A DNA stretch of 56,056 nucleotides from Streptomyces sp. ISL-100 (GTDB lineage Bacteria > Actinomycetota > Actinomycetes > Streptomycetales > Streptomycetaceae). The position numbers and the translations under genes were made by a program. Positions within the stretch are counted from its first letter, which is position 1. Every line of letters starts with the position of its first letter. Of this stretch, positions 19,408-28,316 are shown piece by piece. The DNA is taken from contig NZ_JAGGOK010000096.1 of NCBI RefSeq assembly GCF_018614615.1, positions 1-56,056 on the forward strand, written 5' to 3'. The notes beneath the pieces are model-generated. The model searched no databases. It was not told the DNA's origin and saw nothing but the letters and a program-made list of their open reading frames with translations.

Positions 19408-20122
19408 GTGCGCCCCTCGTCTGTCTTTGCTTCCCCGTGATGTAGTCGTTGCCGTTTTCGGCCGAACGACACGAGTGAAATTACAAGTGTGCGGATCCGG
19501 GGCAGTCAAGCCGAGATCTGCTATTGAGCCGGTTATTCACTCTGCGGAACCAAAGCTATGCGGAAAGTGTTCAAATCGCCAAAAACAGTGACACATGCCA
19601 ATGGCGCATCCACGGCCGCCTCCACACCCCCTCACCAGGGTGAGATGCGGTGGGCTTTGATCTTGTTGCAGTTGATCCGCGGAAGCGATCCGGATCACAG
19701 TCCGGTCGCGACGCCTCAACGACGTTTGCTTGCGCGGTTGATGCGCCACTTCTCCGGGGAGTCGGCTGCACAAACCTTTCTCCGCATCCATTAACCGGAT
19801 GAGGTGAAACATTACCCCCAAAACGGTCACGAGGTTGACAGGGAGTGAGCAAGCAGGTCTCCTTGAACACATGCCAGTGACCGCAGTGCTCCCCGGGACC
19901 CACACACGTGGGTTCCGTTGCGCTGTCCAGGCTCTCTGTTGCTGTTGCTGTTGTTCCAGCTGTTGAAGCCGCCGCGCTCCAGCTGACTCTCTGTAGCTTT
20001 TCGCTACGCCTTTCTGTCTCGCGTCTCGCGTCTCGCGTCGTACGGCTTGCGTCTTGCGTCTTGCGTCTTGTGACATCCCTCCTTGCGACACCCCGACACC
20101 CCTGCCGAGGAACCCCCGCATC
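19408..20122. promoter_or_regulatory. long divergent intergenic region, whiB / cysteine dioxygenase
   Basis: 715 bp without a supported gene. The whiB-proximal part (19,430-19,600) is AT-richer, as expected for promoters. The right part holds short tandem repeats: (tgttgc/tgttg) runs near 19,940, three copies of GTCTCGC at 20,016-20,036, and three copies of CTTGCGT at 20,046-20,066. The latter lie some 55-105 bp before the dioxygenase start. Confidence 0.5.
20016..20070. repeat. paired 7-bp tandem repeats upstream of the dioxygenase
   Basis: (GTCTCGC)x3 plus GTC at 20,016-20,039, a 6-bp gap, then (CTTGCGT)x3 plus CTTG at 20,046-20,070. The two arrays differ by a C/T change in the same 7-bp unit, so they look like one diverged microsatellite. 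Confidence 0.75.
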
Positions 20123-20659
20123 ATGAACAGCAGCGACAGCGACCTCCAGATCGCCGGCGACATTCTCGCCGTCCAGCACCTCCTTCAGCCCGCCCGTGAG
20201 CACCCGGCCACCGTCGCCGAGTTCGCCGGCCTCGCCCGCTCCATCGCCGCCGACCGTGCGCAGTGGGAGCACCTCGTCTCGTACGACGCCACCAGCCGCT
20301 GGTACCACCGGCTGCGTACCGGACCCGGATATGAGGTCTGGCTGCTCAGCTGGGTGCCCGGTCAGGGCAGCGGCATGCACGACCACGGGCCCTCGTCCGG
20401 CGTACTGACCGTGCTCGACGGTGAGTTGACCGAGCGCGCGGGCGCTGTGCAGCGGGTGCTGGGGGCGGGGTCGCAGCGGGTCTTCGCGCCCGGGTACGTC
20501 CACGAGGTCGTCAACGACGCGCTGGAGCCGGCGGTCAGCCTGCACGTCTACTTCCCCGGGCTCACCGAGATGCCGATGCACTCGGTGGACTCGCTGCATT
20601 CGGAGCATGCGGCTCAGTGCTCGCCGGCTGCCCAGCCCCAGGATGTCGTACCGGCCTGA
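20123..20659 (+). CDS. cysteine dioxygenase-like cupin protein
   Basis: 178 residues from ATG 20123, preceded by GAGGAA. A cupin of the cysteine dioxygenase type I family: the metal ligands are the HxH pair in GSGMHDHGPSSG and the later His in APGYVHEVVND. The substrate-side region reads YEVWLLSWVPGQG. The expected reaction is O2-dependent oxidation of a thiol amino acid (cysteine to cysteine sulfinate, or a related thiol); bacterial members vary in substrate. The gene is 13 bp upstream of fbiA, so it may be co-transcribed with the F420 genes. Confidence 0.85.
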   Translation: MNSSDSDLQIAGDILAVQHLLQPAREHPATVAEFAGLARSIAADRAQWEHLVSYDATSRWYHRLRTGPGYEVWLLSWVPGQGSGMHDHGPSSGVLTVLDGELTERAGAVQRVLGAGSQRVFAPGYVHEVVNDALEPAVSLHVYFPGLTEMPMHSVDSLHSEHAAQCSPAAQPQDVVPA

Positions 20660-20672
20660 CAGACTGCTGTGC

Positions 20673-21629
20673 ATGCGCATTGTGGTTCTGGCAGGCGGTA
20701 TTGGTGGCGCTCGCTTCCTCCGCGGCCTCAAGTCGGCCGCGCCTGACGCGGACATCACCGTCATCGGCAACACCGGTGACGACATCTATCTGTTCGGGCT
20801 CAAGGTCTGCCCCGACCTCGACACCGTGATGTACACCCTCGGCGGTGGCATCAATGAGGAGCAGGGCTGGGGGCGTGCGGACGAGACCTTCCAGGTGAAG
20901 GGCGAACTCGCGGCGTACGGCGTGGGGCCCGAGTGGTTCGGGCTCGGCGACCGTGACTTCGCGACGCACATCGTCCGTACGCAGATGCTCGGCGCGGGTT
21001 ATCCGCTGAGCGCGGTGACGGAGGCGCTGTGCGAGCGGTGGCAGCCGGGGGTGCGGCTGCTGCCGATGTCCGACGACCGTATCGAGACGCATGTCGCTGT
21101 TGATGTCGGCGGGGAGCGGAAGGCCATTCACTTCCAGGAGTACTGGGTGAAGCTGCGTGCGTCCGTGGACGCGCAGGCCGTGGTGCCGGTGGGGGCGGAG
21201 CAGGCGAAGCCGGCGCCGGGCGTTCTGGAGGCCATTGGTTCGGCCGACGTGATTCTCTTTCCGCCGTCAAATCCGGTGGTGAGCGTGGGGACCATCCTGG
21301 CCGTGCCCGGCATTCGTGAGGCGATCGCCGATGCGGGGGTTCCTGTGGTCGGGCTTTCGCCGATCGTGGGCGACGCGCCTGTGCGGGGCATGGCCGACAA
21401 GATGCTGGCCGCGGTGGGTGTCGAGTCGACCGCCGCTGCTGTCGCCCGGCATTACGGGTCGGGGCTGCTCGACGGGTGGCTCGTCGACACCGTCGACGCG
21501 GGTGTGGTGGAAGAGGTCGAGAGCGCGGGGGTCCGGTGCCGGGCCGTTCCGCTGATGATGACCGACGTCGAGGCCACGGCGGCGATGGCCCGGGAGGCGT
21601 TGGTCCTCGCCGAGGAGGTACGGGCGTGA
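20673..21629 (+). CDS. fbiA: 2-phospho-L-lactate transferase-type enzyme of F420 synthesis
   Basis: 318 residues from ATG 20673. The N-terminal loop MRIVVLAGGIGGARFLRGL and VIGNTGDDIYLFGLKVCPDLDT are hallmarks of CofD/FbiA. This enzyme joins the activated phospho-lactate/phosphoenolpyruvate moiety to the deazaflavin Fo. The motif FPPSNPVVSVGTIL and the C-terminal VPLMMTDVEATAAMAR are also typical. Its stop overlaps the fbiB GTG (GTGA, 21626-21629), so the two are translationally coupled. Confidence 0.95.
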   Translation: MRIVVLAGGIGGARFLRGLKSAAPDADITVIGNTGDDIYLFGLKVCPDLDTVMYTLGGGINEEQGWGRADETFQVKGELAAYGVGPEWFGLGDRDFATHIVRTQMLGAGYPLSAVTEALCERWQPGVRLLPMSDDRIETHVAVDVGGERKAIHFQEYWVKLRASVDAQAVVPVGAEQAKPAPGVLEAIGSADVILFPPSNPVVSVGTILAVPGIREAIADAGVPVVGLSPIVGDAPVRGMADKMLAAVGVESTAAAVARHYGSGLLDGWLVDTVDAGVVEEVESAGVRCRAVPLMMTDVEATAAMAREALVLAEEVRA

Positions 21630-23059
21630 GTGCGGCGGGGTCTGGGGCGGGGTCCGCAGCGGCCCCGGAGCCGGGGGTCGGGTCTGGCCCCGAGGCGGGC
21701 TTCGCGTCTGACCCCGGGCCGGGCTTCGGGGCCGCTCCGTCCTTTCGGGTGTGGGCGCTGGGCGGGATGCCGGAGGTCCGGGCCGGGGACGACCTCGCCA
21801 AGCTGATCGCGGCCACTGGGCCCGGGCTCGTCGACGGGGACATCCTGCTGGTCACCTCGAAGATCGTCAGCAAGGCGGAGGGCCGCGTCATGGCGGCGGC
21901 CGACCGCGAGGCGGCCATCGACGCGGAGACGATACGGGTGGTCGCGCGGCGCGGCACGCTTCGTATCGTCGAGAACCGGCAGGGGCTCGTCATGGCCGCG
22001 GCCGGGGTCGACGCGTCCAACACCGCGGCCGGGACCGTGCTGTTGCTGCCGGAGGATCCTGATGCTTCGGCCCGGGCCATCCGGGAGGGGTTGCGGGATG
22101 CGCTGGGCGTGGACGTGGGGGTCGTCGTCACGGACACCTTTGGGCGGCCGTGGCGCAACGGGCTGACTGATGTCGCCATCGGGGCGGCTGGGGTGCGGGT
22201 CCTCGATGATCTGCGGGGCGGGAGCGATGCGTACGGCAATCCGCTGAATGTCACTGTCGTCGCTGTCGGGGATGAACTGGCGGCGGCCGGTGATCTGGTG
22301 AAGGGGAAGGCGCAGGGGCTGCCGGTCGCGGTGGTGCGGGGGCTTTCGCGTGTCGTGGGTGGCGGTCGGGGTGGGGGTGACGGTGGCTCTGATGCTGCGG
22401 ATGTCGGCGGGCGGGCGCTGGTCCGGTCTGCGGCCGACGACATGTTCCGGCTCGGGACGTCGGAGGCTGTGCGGGAAGCGGTGACGTTGCGGCGTACGGT
22501 GCGGGACTTCACGGCCGAGCCGGTGGATCCGGCGGCGGTACGGCGCGCTGTCGCGGCGGCGGTCACGGCGCCCGCGCCGCACCATACGACGCCTTGGCGC
22601 TTCGTACTGCTGGAGTCGGAGGGGGCGCGGGTGGCGCTGCTCGATGCGATGCGGGACGCGTGGGTCGCGGATCTGCGGGCCGACGGGAAGTCGGAGGAGT
22701 CCATCGCGAAGCGCGTGCGGCGGGGGGATGTGCTGCGGCGGGCTCCGTATCTGGTGGTGCCGTGCCTGGTGATGGACGGCTCGCATGTGTACGGGGACGC
22801 TCGGCGGGATGCGGCGGAGCGGGAGATGTTCGTGGTCGCGGCCGGTGCGGGTGTGCAGAACTTTCTGGTGGCGCTGGCGGGTGAGCGGCTGGGGTCGGCG
22901 TGGGTTTCGTCGACGATGTTCTGCCGTGAGGTGGTGCGGGAGGTGCTGGCGCTGCCGGAGGGGTGGGACCCGATGGGCGCCGTGGCGGTGGGCCACGCGG
23001 CGACCCCGCCGAAGGAACGGCCGGCGCGGGACGCTGAGGCGTTCGTGGTGGTGCGCTGA
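21626..23059 (+). CDS. fbiB: F420 gamma-glutamyl ligase fused to nitroreductase domain
   Basis: 477 residues from GTG 21626, which overlaps the fbiA stop. An Ala/Gly/Pro-rich N-terminal extension of ~35 residues is followed by the CofE-like ligase domain. Its motifs include DILLVTSKIVSKAEGR and DTFGRPWRNGLTDVAIGAAG. The C-terminal ~220 residues form an FMN-binding nitroreductase fold (RRTVRDFTAEPVDPAAVRRA, APAPHHTTPWRF). This is the two-domain FbiB known from mycobacteria, where the second domain reduces the dehydro precursor and aids polyglutamylation. A Gly/Asp-rich linker joins the two domains. Confidence 0.95.
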   Translation: MSAAGSGAGSAAAPEPGVGSGPEAGFASDPGPGFGAAPSFRVWALGGMPEVRAGDDLAKLIAATGPGLVDGDILLVTSKIVSKAEGRVMAAADREAAIDAETIRVVARRGTLRIVENRQGLVMAAAGVDASNTAAGTVLLLPEDPDASARAIREGLRDALGVDVGVVVTDTFGRPWRNGLTDVAIGAAGVRVLDDLRGGSDAYGNPLNVTVVAVGDELAAAGDLVKGKAQGLPVAVVRGLSRVVGGGRGGGDGGSDAADVGGRALVRSAADDMFRLGTSEAVREAVTLRRTVRDFTAEPVDPAAVRRAVAAAVTAPAPHHTTPWRFVLLESEGARVALLDAMRDAWVADLRADGKSEESIAKRVRRGDVLRRAPYLVVPCLVMDGSHVYGDARRDAAEREMFVVAAGAGVQNFLVALAGERLGSAWVSSTMFCREVVREVLALPEGWDPMGAVAVGHAATPPKERPARDAEAFVVVR

Positions 23060-23094
23060 GGTGGGGGCGGTGCGGTGGCGTTGGCCGGGTCCGG

Positions 23095-23457
23095 GTAGGG
23101 CGCAGCCCCCTGGGCGCCGGGGCGTTGGGGTCGGTGCCGCGCCGGGCCGTCTCCTCGGACGCCGAACGTTCGGGCACCGGACTTGTTCGGGCCCGTTGCA
23201 TTCGACGCCCTGCGGGGAGCGCCCCGACACGTCCCCTCCAGCCACCGCGACAGACGAGGCAGGGTAGGGCGCAGCCCCCTGGGCGCCGGGGCGTTGGGGT
23301 CGGTGCCGCGCCGGGCCGTCTCCTCGGACGCCGAACGTTCGGGCACCGGACTTGTTCGGGCCCGTTGCATTCGACGCCCTGCGGGGAGCGCCCCGACACG
23401 TCCCCTCCAGCCACCGCGACAGACGAGGCAGGGTTGGGCGCAGCCCCCTCGACGCCG
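23095..23457. repeat. 169-bp tandem repeat, two full copies plus a partial third
   Basis: Copy 1 is 23,095-23,263 and copy 2 is 23,264-23,432; by eye they are identical over 169 bp. A third copy begins at 23,433 (gttgggcgcagccccct) and breaks off after about 25 bp. A diverged, inverted relative lies at 55,850-55,990. The unit contains several inverted repeats (e.g. gaacgttcg). Reading frames through it are not credible genes. The 23,060-23,565 interval holds nothing else. Confidence 0.85.
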
Positions 23458-23565
23458 GGGTCATCTGAAGCGACCACCGGGCCGCAGGAGCCGACGGTGG
23501 GCCACGGGCCAATGGAGGGTTGTGCCTCTCGACGCAGCGGGCGGCACTGGGAGGGGTTGCCGGGG

Positions 23566-24591
23566 TTACAGGGCCGCTATGTTGCGCGGGGTCATCCGGG
23601 GGGCGCGGCGGGGTGGGGTCTGGCCTGAGAGGAGGATCAGGCGGGCCACTCGGTGGCGCTGGCCCGCGTACGGGGCCAGGAGTTCGAGCATGGCCGCGTC
23701 GTCCGCGTCGCGGTTGCCGGCCAGGGCGTAGCCGACCGTGCTCGGCAGGTGGTAGTCGCCGACCGACACCGCGTCGGCGGCGCCGTTGCTGCGCTGCAGG
23801 GTCTCCGCCGCCGTCCAGGGGCCGATGCCCGGGATCAGTTGCAGGCGGGCCGAGGCGTCGTCGAGGGACATCCTGGACGCCTCCTCCAGGCGCCTCGCCA
23901 CCCGTACCGCCCGCAGGATCGTCGTCGAGCGCTTGCTGTCGACGCCCGCGCGGTGCCACTCCCAGGACGGGATGAGGGACCAGGTTCGGGCGGAAGGCAT
24001 GACGTGCATACGGCCGTCCACCGGGCCGGGGGCCGGGTCGCCGTACTTGCGGAGCAGCAGGCGCCACGCCCGGTACGCCTCGTCCGTCGTGACCTTCTGC
24101 TCCAGGATGGAGGGGATGAGGGATTCCAGGACCAGGCCGGTGCGCCCCAGCCGCAGGCCGGGGCGGCGGCGCCACGTCTCGGCGACGATGCGGTGTCGCG
24201 GCACGAAGGTGGACGGGTCGTCCAAGGAGCCCAGGAGGGGTGGGAGTTGGGTCAGGAGCCAGTCGGCGCCCTCGCCCCAGGCCTTCGCCTCCACGGCGCC
24301 GTCGCGTGCCGCTATCCGCAGGGTGCCCGGGCCCGCCGGCGTGCGGCACGTACGCCAGAAGGCGCCGTCGGGGGTCGTGCGGAAAGAGGGGTCGGCCGGG
24401 CCGCGGCGGAGTGGGCCGAGTACCAGGGCCAGGTCCAGCGGTCCCGATGGTGTCCAGGTCCGGGTGCGCGCGGCCGTCTCGCCGTCGGCCGGTGTGGGTG
24501 CGCTCTGGTGCGGAACCGTCGGCGGCGTCGCCGTGTCGCCGCCCCGCACCGTGGTGCGGGTGACGGGGCGGGGCGCGAAGCGGCCTGACAC
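23566..24591 (-). CDS. DNA-3-methyladenine glycosylase-like HhH-GPD protein
   Basis: 341 residues. The helix-hairpin-helix is LQLIPGIGPWTAAETLQR, followed by the catalytic Asp in ADAVSVGDYHL, spaced as in AlkA-type glycosylases. The N-terminal ~45 residues are unstructured and Pro/Thr-rich; the real start may be internal. It removes alkylated bases from DNA as the first step of base excision repair. It starts close to the end of the nucleotidyltransferase gene (about 95 bp) on the same strand. Confidence 0.85.
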   Translation of the reverse strand: MSGRFAPRPVTRTTVRGGDTATPPTVPHQSAPTPADGETAARTRTWTPSGPLDLALVLGPLRRGPADPSFRTTPDGAFWRTCRTPAGPGTLRIAARDGAVEAKAWGEGADWLLTQLPPLLGSLDDPSTFVPRHRIVAETWRRRPGLRLGRTGLVLESLIPSILEQKVTTDEAYRAWRLLLRKYGDPAPGPVDGRMHVMPSARTWSLIPSWEWHRAGVDSKRSTTILRAVRVARRLEEASRMSLDDASARLQLIPGIGPWTAAETLQRSNGAADAVSVGDYHLPSTVGYALAGNRDADDAAMLELLAPYAGQRHRVARLILLSGQTPPRRAPRMTPRNIAAL

Positions 24592-24685
24592 GGGTGCGGT
24601 CCTTGGTGGGGCGGTGAGGCGGTGGGTGGCGGTGTTGGCTTCGAGCCTACGGGTTCCGCCGGGGCGACGATGCGCGCCCGCGCGG

Positions 24686-25768
24686 TTACTGGTCCGACGA
24701 GAAGCGGAGCGCGGCGTCGGGGAGCGATGCGCCGCACCACACCCGTACGCCCTCGCGCAGCTCGTTGTCCGCCCCCACCGTCGCGCCGTCCCCGATCACC
24801 GCGCCGGACACGATCGTACGAGCGCCGATCCTGGCGCCCGCGCCGATGAGGGAGTCGGTGATCACCGCGCCCGCCCCGATCACACAGTCGGGCAGGAGTG
24901 CGCTGCCGTCGATGCGGGCGCCCTCGCCGACGACCGCGCCCTCCCCCACCACCGTGCCGCCGGTCAGCTTCGCGTCGCCCGCCACTGACGCGGTCGGCAG
25001 GACCAGGCGGTCGCCGCAGCGGCCGGGCACCGCCGGGGACGGGGCGCGGCCCAGTACCAGGTCGGCCGAGCCCCGGACGAAGGCCTGCGGAGTGCCCAGA
25101 TCCAGCCAGTACGTCGAGTCGACCATGCCCTGGAGGTGCGCTCCGGAGGACAGGAGGTCGGGGAAGGTCTCGCGTTCCACCGAGACGGGGCGGCCCGCGG
25201 GGATCGTGTCTATGACCGAGCGGCGGAAGACGTACGCCCCCGCGTTGATCTGGTCGGTGACGATCTCCTCGGGGGTCTGGGGCTTTTCGAGGAACGCCGT
25301 TACCCGGCCCGTGGGGTCGGTGGGGACGAGGCCGAAGGCTCTGGGGTCCTCGACGCGGGTGAGGTGCAGCGAGACGTCCGCGCCCGATGTGGTGTGAGTG
25401 GAGACCAGGGCTCCGATGTCGAGGCCCGTGAGGATGTCGCCGTTGAAGATGAGGACCGGGTCGTCGGGGGACGAGTGGAGGCGCGACGCCACGTTGCGGA
25501 TCGCGCCGCCGGTGCCCAGTGGTTCTTCTTCGGTTACGTACTCCAGGTGCAGGCCCAGCGCGGATCCGTCGCCGAAGTACGGCTCGAAGACCTCGGCGAG
25601 GTACGACGTCGCGAGCACGATGTGCTCGACTCCGGCCGCCCGCGCGCGGGCGAGCTGATGGGTCAGGAAGGGGACGCCTGCCGCCGGGACCATCGGCTTC
25701 GGTGTGTTCACGGTGAGCGGGCGCAGCCGGGTGCCCTTGCCGCCGACCAGGAGGATCGCTTCAGTCAC
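24686..25768 (-). CDS. sugar-1-phosphate nucleotidyltransferase, probably GDP-mannose pyrophosphorylase
   Basis: 360 residues from GTG 25768. The signature VTEAILLVGGKGTRLRPLT is followed by NTPKPMVPAAG, FNGDILTGLD and the metal/substrate motif WLDLGTPQAF. The C-terminal third is a left-handed beta-helix of hexapeptide repeats (GGTVVGEGAVVGEGARIDGSALL..., VIGAGAVITDSLIGAGARIGA). This is the layout of actinobacterial mannose-1-phosphate guanylyltransferases (ManC/ManB-type). Sugar specificity cannot be read, but manA and manB nearby favour mannose. Confidence 0.88.
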   Translation of the reverse strand: MTEAILLVGGKGTRLRPLTVNTPKPMVPAAGVPFLTHQLARARAAGVEHIVLATSYLAEVFEPYFGDGSALGLHLEYVTEEEPLGTGGAIRNVASRLHSSPDDPVLIFNGDILTGLDIGALVSTHTTSGADVSLHLTRVEDPRAFGLVPTDPTGRVTAFLEKPQTPEEIVTDQINAGAYVFRRSVIDTIPAGRPVSVERETFPDLLSSGAHLQGMVDSTYWLDLGTPQAFVRGSADLVLGRAPSPAVPGRCGDRLVLPTASVAGDAKLTGGTVVGEGAVVGEGARIDGSALLPDCVIGAGAVITDSLIGAGARIGARTIVSGAVIGDGATVGADNELREGVRVWCGASLPDAALRFSSDQ

Positions 25769-25853
25769 CTTGTCGTCTCTGCTTCCTGCTGGGGCCGGCC
25801 GGGTACGGGCAGGCCAGTGTATGCAGACCGTTCGATACGCCCCGGTCGGCCCG

Positions 25854-27278
25854 TCAGCGGCCCTGAAGGCGGGCCGAGGCGTCCCGGGCCTCGTCGAGCT
25901 TGCTGTAGAGGCGGCCTCCCGGACACTCGGTGGCGTATCCGTCGCGGTGTCCGGAAATGACTTTGAGTTTGGCGAAGGTGCCCTTCTTGTACCGGTTGCC
26001 GCCCCCGGACCTGAGCGTTGTCGTGGCGCGCGGGTTGGCGCCGTACAGGCCGAGCTTCCAGGCGGCGAGGCGGGCAACAGCGTTGACGACGGCGGTGGGT
26101 GGGGTTACGTGGCTGTAGCTTCCGAGGACGGCGATGCCCGTGCTGTTGGTGTTGAAACCGAGAGTGTGCGCCCCCAGGACGGGCTTTGCCACACCCCCTG
26201 CCCGGCCTTCGTAGATGTTTCCGCACTTGTCGACGGCGAAGTTGTAGCCGAAGTCGCGCCAGCCACTGCTCCTGACGTGGTAGCGGTAGATACTGCGCAG
26301 GACTGAGTCGGCCTGCGAACAGCTGTAGTTGTTCCCGGTCGCGCTGTGGTGCACGAAGGCCGCCTTGACGCGGTGCGTGTAGACGAAGTTGCGCTCGCGC
26401 AGCTGCTCGTTCGCGCCCCATCCCTTGCGCGTGACGATGCGCGGGCGCGGACCGATGCGGGGCTTGCCGCCGCCGAGTACGAAGGTCTGCTCCTCAGTCT
26501 CCGCCTTGCTCAGGGCCGGTACTTCGGTGGCGCCGAGCGGTGCCAGGTCGGCGTTGACGGCCGAGGCCGCGGCGTCCTCCGCGGTCATGACCGTGGTACG
26601 GGGGTCGTCCGCGTCGTCGTAGGTGGCGGTCTGGGCCGCGGTGTCGTCGGCGTTGTTGTCGGCGGCGTCGTCGTCGGCCGTGTCGGCTTCGTTGGCGGTT
26701 GCCGTCGTGCCCGCCGGGGGGTCGTCGCCCGGGTCCACGAGTTCGAGGCGCAGTCCCGACGGGAGGGGGGCGGCGGCGCGAACGGCTGGGGCGCGCTCGG
26801 GACTCACCCGTACCTCCACGCCGTCGCTGTCGCCCACCCACAGGGGCGCGGTCGAGCCGCGGACCTTCCCCGTCTCGCGCTCGGCCGTGTCGGAGTCGGC
26901 GGCGTGCTCGTGGTTGTGCGTCTCCAGGTACTGCCAGCCGGTCCAGTTGCCTGTCGCGGTGGCGCGGGTACGGACCTGGACTGTGCCGTGGAGTTCGGCT
27001 TCGGCGTCGTCCCAGACGACCCCGACCAGTGAGAAGGGCTTGGCATCGTGCTCCGACCGGCCCTGCGGCGCGGTGCCCGCGGCCCGGTCGGTACCGGGGG
27101 CTTCGTGTGGTGGGAGTGGCGCGAGTGGCAGCGACTGGGTGGAGCCCGGTGGCGCCGTACTCATGGGGACAGCGGGAATCGGGGCGGCGTTGGCAGCGGT
27201 GGGCAGGACCAGAGCGGCGGTGCACGCGACTCCGATCGCGGAAGCAAGGAATGCACGCATGGAGTAGATCTTGGGCAT
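25854..27278 (-). CDS. secreted N-acetylmuramoyl-L-alanine amidase (PGRP type)
   Basis: 474 residues from ATG 27278. The N-terminus (MPKIYSMRAFLASAIGVACT) is a signal peptide ending near AANAAP. Residues ~50-260 are a beta-rich region plus an Asp/Ala/Thr-rich linker. The C-terminal ~165 residues are the amidase_2/PGRP domain: GWGANEQLRERNF, the first zinc His in AAFVHHSATGNNY, FGYNFAVDKCGNIYEGRAGG, and the second His plus Cys in VISGHRDGYATECPGG. It should cleave the amide between muramic acid and the stem peptide. It is divergent from the TIGR03089 gene. Confidence 0.92.
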   Translation of the reverse strand: MPKIYSMRAFLASAIGVACTAALVLPTAANAAPIPAVPMSTAPPGSTQSLPLAPLPPHEAPGTDRAAGTAPQGRSEHDAKPFSLVGVVWDDAEAELHGTVQVRTRATATGNWTGWQYLETHNHEHAADSDTAERETGKVRGSTAPLWVGDSDGVEVRVSPERAPAVRAAAPLPSGLRLELVDPGDDPPAGTTATANEADTADDDAADNNADDTAAQTATYDDADDPRTTVMTAEDAAASAVNADLAPLGATEVPALSKAETEEQTFVLGGGKPRIGPRPRIVTRKGWGANEQLRERNFVYTHRVKAAFVHHSATGNNYSCSQADSVLRSIYRYHVRSSGWRDFGYNFAVDKCGNIYEGRAGGVAKPVLGAHTLGFNTNSTGIAVLGSYSHVTPPTAVVNAVARLAAWKLGLYGANPRATTTLRSGGGNRYKKGTFAKLKVISGHRDGYATECPGGRLYSKLDEARDASARLQGR

Positions 27279-27399
27279 AAGTGGATAAATATGTCCATTG
27301 GGGAATTGACGGGGTGTCGGCCGAACCGGTGTATGGGCGGCCCTCCCGCGCCCGGGCCGCATGGCCCCCGCGCGAAGGCACCGGCGTACTCTTGCGCGG

Positions 27400-28164
27400 G
27401 TGAACGCCACCGATCGCACCCCCGCCGACCTGCTGCGATCCGCGCTCGCCGCGGACCCCGCCCAGCCCCTGGTCACCTTCTACGACGACGCCACCGGCGA
27501 GCGCGTAGAACTGTCCGTCGCCACCTTCGCCAATTGGGTGGCGAAGACCGCCAACCTGCTCCAGGGCGACCTCGCCGCCGCGCCCGGCGACCGGCTCGCG
27601 CTGCTGCTGCCCGCGCACTGGCAGACCGCCGTCTGGCTGCTCGCCTGTTCGTCCGTCGGGGTGGTCGCGGATGTGGGTGGGGACCCGGCCGGCGCCGATC
27701 TCGTGGTCAGCGGGCCCGACACGCTGGACGAGGGGCGGGCCTGCGGCGGGGAGCGCGTGGCGCTCGCCCTGCGGCCGCTGGGCGGCCGCTTCCCGCAGCC
27801 GCCCGCCGGATTCGCGGACTACGCCGTCGAGGTGCCGGGGCAGGGCGACCGCTTCGCGCCGTACGCCCCCGTCGACCCGGACGAGCCCGCGTTGCGGGTC
27901 GGCGGTACGGAGCTCACGGGCGCGCAGCTGGTCGAGCGGGCGCGCGCGGACGCGGCGAGCCTCGGGCTCGGATCCGGGGCGCGGCTGCTGTCGGGGCTGG
28001 AGTACGACACGTGGGAGGGGCTGTCCTCGGGACTGTTCGCGCCGCTCGCCGTCGGCGGTTCCGTGGTGCTGTGCCGGAATCTCGGTCAGCTCTCCGAAGA
28101 GGGCCTCGCCAAGCGCGTCGAGAACGAGCGGGTCACCAACACGGCGGTACTACAAGCCCCCTGA
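27400..28164 (+). CDS. TIGR03089 family protein
   Basis: 254 residues from GTG 27400. It begins VNATDRTPADLLRSALAADP and resembles the N-terminal part of AMP-binding enzymes (LVTFYDDATGERVELSVATFANWVAKTANLLQ, GDRLALLLPAHWQTAVWLLA). It lacks the ATP-binding P-loop and the C-terminal subdomain, so adenylation is not expected. Actinobacterial genomes carry this truncated family next to LCP genes; function is unknown. Confidence 0.8.
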   Translation: MNATDRTPADLLRSALAADPAQPLVTFYDDATGERVELSVATFANWVAKTANLLQGDLAAAPGDRLALLLPAHWQTAVWLLACSSVGVVADVGGDPAGADLVVSGPDTLDEGRACGGERVALALRPLGGRFPQPPAGFADYAVEVPGQGDRFAPYAPVDPDEPALRVGGTELTGAQLVERARADAASLGLGSGARLLSGLEYDTWEGLSSGLFAPLAVGGSVVLCRNLGQLSEEGLAKRVENERVTNTAVLQAP

Positions 28165-28316
28165 GGGCCACCCGTCCGGCCCACCGGCTGCCGAGCCCTC
28201 CCCCCGCAGGGTCAACTCCGGTAGATGATCGACGGTACGCACCGCACAACCAAGCGCGAGGTTCAGCCGTCTACCCCTGCGACCGGCGGCCACAGCGCGC
28301 CGCCGACTCCGTAAGG

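Noticed and set aside
23125..23731. Plus-strand frames across the 169-bp repeats
   Set aside because: They only repeat because the DNA does, change frame between copies (169 is not a multiple of three), and lack any domain.
27048..28316. N-terminal extension of LCP protein 1 (a frame of 850 codons)
   Set aside because: It overlaps the amidase 5' end and the TIGR03089 gene in another frame; the normal LCP start is at 28,317 or 28,329.
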